A DNA stretch of 6,989 nucleotides, taken from positions 7,109 to 14,097 of the forward strand of contig PLZZ01000160.1 in NCBI GenBank assembly GCA_003153585.1, given 5' to 3'. Shown here piece after piece: positions 6,384-6,989 of the stretch; position 1 is the first letter of the stretch, and every line of letters starts with the position of its first letter. This DNA comes from Acidobacteriota bacterium (lineage in GTDB: Bacteria > Acidobacteriota > Terriglobia > Acidiferrales > UBA7541). The position numbers were made by a program, and so were the translations under genes. A model generated the notes under the pieces. The model ran no database searches. It was not told the origin of the DNA and saw only the letters and a program-made list of their open reading frames with translations.

Positions 6384-6989
6384 CTACGGTAGGACGTTCA
6401 ACGTTAAGTTCACGCTTGAGACTGCCCCGTTCGGCGCCGTCGCCGTCACAACCAACGGATACAGTCCCGGCTTCGTTGCCGTTCCTCCCGGCGATTTTGG
6501 CAAATTGTTGCACGCCGACATTCCCACCGCGATCAGGACGAGAACTCCAAACGACAGGGCCCACCTCGGACGCCGTTTGAATGTCCACATTGCGCCGCAT
6601 AGCGACATGCTCGCCAGTAACAATGCCATCCCGCCCCCGAATCCTCCCGGCAACGTCGGTTCGAAGTTCGGCACAAATCCTTTACAGAATGTATTCACCA
6701 CAATTGCAACGTTGATCGCTTTTCCAGTCAAGGTGATGGTACTCGGCACGATGTTGCACGTGATGTTCGGAGAAGTGCTGGTGCATCCGAGAGTCACCGT
6801 CCCGGTGGTCCCCGGTAACGCAGTGAGCGTCAAGCCAAACACCGCGCTACTGCCCGGCGTCGTATTCACCGTCGAAGGACTTCCCGGAGCAATCCCAATC
6901 GTCACCGGAGAATTTCCGCTGTTGAACGTAGCCGTCACAGTTACAGCCGCGCTCACTGTCACAGTGCATGTACCCGTTCCCGGGCATCC
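6384..6989 (-). CDS. C-terminal end of a paralogous giant surface protein (start outside window)
   Basis: The frame is open from the window edge to a TAG stop at 6384-6386, giving 201 visible residues. It begins inside an InlB-type repeat (GCPGTGTCTVTVSAAVTVTA), continues with an Ig-like domain (PGSPSTVNTTPGSSAVFGLT) that carries a Cys pair (GCTSTSPNITC), then FCKG and LPGG. Next come a hydrophobic segment (MALLLASMSLCGAMWTF), the basic cluster KRRPR, a second hydrophobic segment (ALSFGVLVLIAVG) and a lipobox-like GMSAC. After that the chain returns to Ig-type strands (PGLYPLVVTATAPNG) and ends in LTLNVLP. A GTG at 6962 could be misread as a start, but the frame extends upstream in the same repeat family, so this is a partial gene. 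It matches the C-terminus of the downstream gene at about 80 percent of residues by hand count. It probably shares that gene's envelope role and may be co-transcribed with it across the 279-nt gap. Confidence 0.92.
   Translation of the reverse strand, partial: GCPGTGTCTVTVSAAVTVTATFNSGNSPVTIGIAPGSPSTVNTTPGSSAVFGLTLTALPGTTGTVTLGCTSTSPNITCNIVPSTITLTGKAINVAIVVNTFCKGFVPNFEPTLPGGFGGGMALLLASMSLCGAMWTFKRRPRWALSFGVLVLIAVGMSACNNLPKSPGGTATKPGLYPLVVTATAPNGAVSSVNLTLNVLP
6510..6689 (-). other. Membrane hairpin with internal lipobox-like motif, inserted in the C-terminal Ig-like domain (upstream gene)
   Basis: The segment runs FCKG, LPGG, a first hydrophobic stretch (MALLLASMSLCGAMWTF), KRRPR, a second hydrophobic stretch (WALSFGVLVLIAVG) and MSAC. 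Ig-type strands precede and follow it. The basic cluster fits the cytoplasmic turn under the positive-inside rule, which leaves both flanks outside the inner membrane. MSAC resembles a lipobox, but it is internal. The giant gene encodes the same element from position 149 down to the window edge (FCKG at residues 1986-1989, KRRPR at 2022-2026). Confidence 0.75.
6538..6989 (-). repeat. Direct repeat, copy 2: C-terminal coding segment of the upstream paralogue
   Basis: This is the partner of the repeat at 1-446, about 6.54 kb away in the same orientation. The hand alignment is colinear, with offset 6537 at the low end and 6543 at the high end. Similarity follows codons, and the substitutions are spread out, as expected for diverged paralogues and not a recent exact duplication. 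It is large enough to be a substrate for homologous recombination between the genes. Confidence 0.9.

Noticed and set aside
6278..6600. Open frames of about 100 codons on both strands across the upstream stop codon
   Set aside because: They run partly through the spacer and partly through the C-terminus of the upstream paralogue in other frames. No family resemblance or ribosome site.
1..6989. Possibility that the repeats are a CRISPR array, insertion sequence or phage element
   Set aside because: The repeats are in-frame protein modules of 72-98 codons and a paralogue pair. There are no short identical repeats with spacers, no transposase and no terminal inverted repeats.

Overview
The window holds two genes, both on the minus strand and both cut by a window edge. 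The first is a giant open reading frame running from an ATG at 6104 down past position 1. It has at least 2,034 codons with no stop or frameshift that I could find by reading the frame through. The second is the last 201 codons of a gene just upstream of it (stop codon at 6384-6386, continuing beyond 6989). The 279 nt between them are non-coding. I see no tRNA, rRNA, CRISPR array, insertion sequence or metabolic gene. The apparent plus-strand reading frames are antisense shadows of the giant gene.

The giant protein is a secreted mosaic of beta-rich modules. In order these are: a signal peptide; a DUF7948-type N-terminal domain; seven SBBP-type beta-propeller units spaced about 72-88 residues apart; a bacterial Ig-like (Big_2) domain; four divergent InlB-type repeats with paired cysteines; a DUF11 domain split by a roughly 193-residue carbohydrate-binding-like jelly-roll module; a second, uninterrupted DUF11 domain; two more InlB-type repeats; and a C-terminal Ig-like domain interrupted by a hydrophobic segment, a KRRPR cluster and a second hydrophobic segment. 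The second hydrophobic segment is cut off by the window edge, but the upstream paralogue shows how the region ends: a lipobox-like GMSAC, then the remaining Ig strands.

The upstream gene ends with the same C-terminal architecture, about four residues in five identical. Bases 1-446 and 6538-6989 therefore form a long direct repeat about 6.54 kb apart. This points to a tandem array of paralogous giant surface or envelope proteins.

The module combination (DUF7948, SBBP, InlB-type GTVTSSPAGINC repeats, DUF11 and an Ig domain with an inserted membrane hairpin) is typical of soil Acidobacteriota, probably Terriglobia. That assignment rests on recalled family resemblance, not on a search. The proteins most likely act outside the cytoplasm as adhesins, polysaccharide-binding proteins or cell-surface scaffolds. 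No catalytic motif was seen, so enzymatic activity is not claimed.
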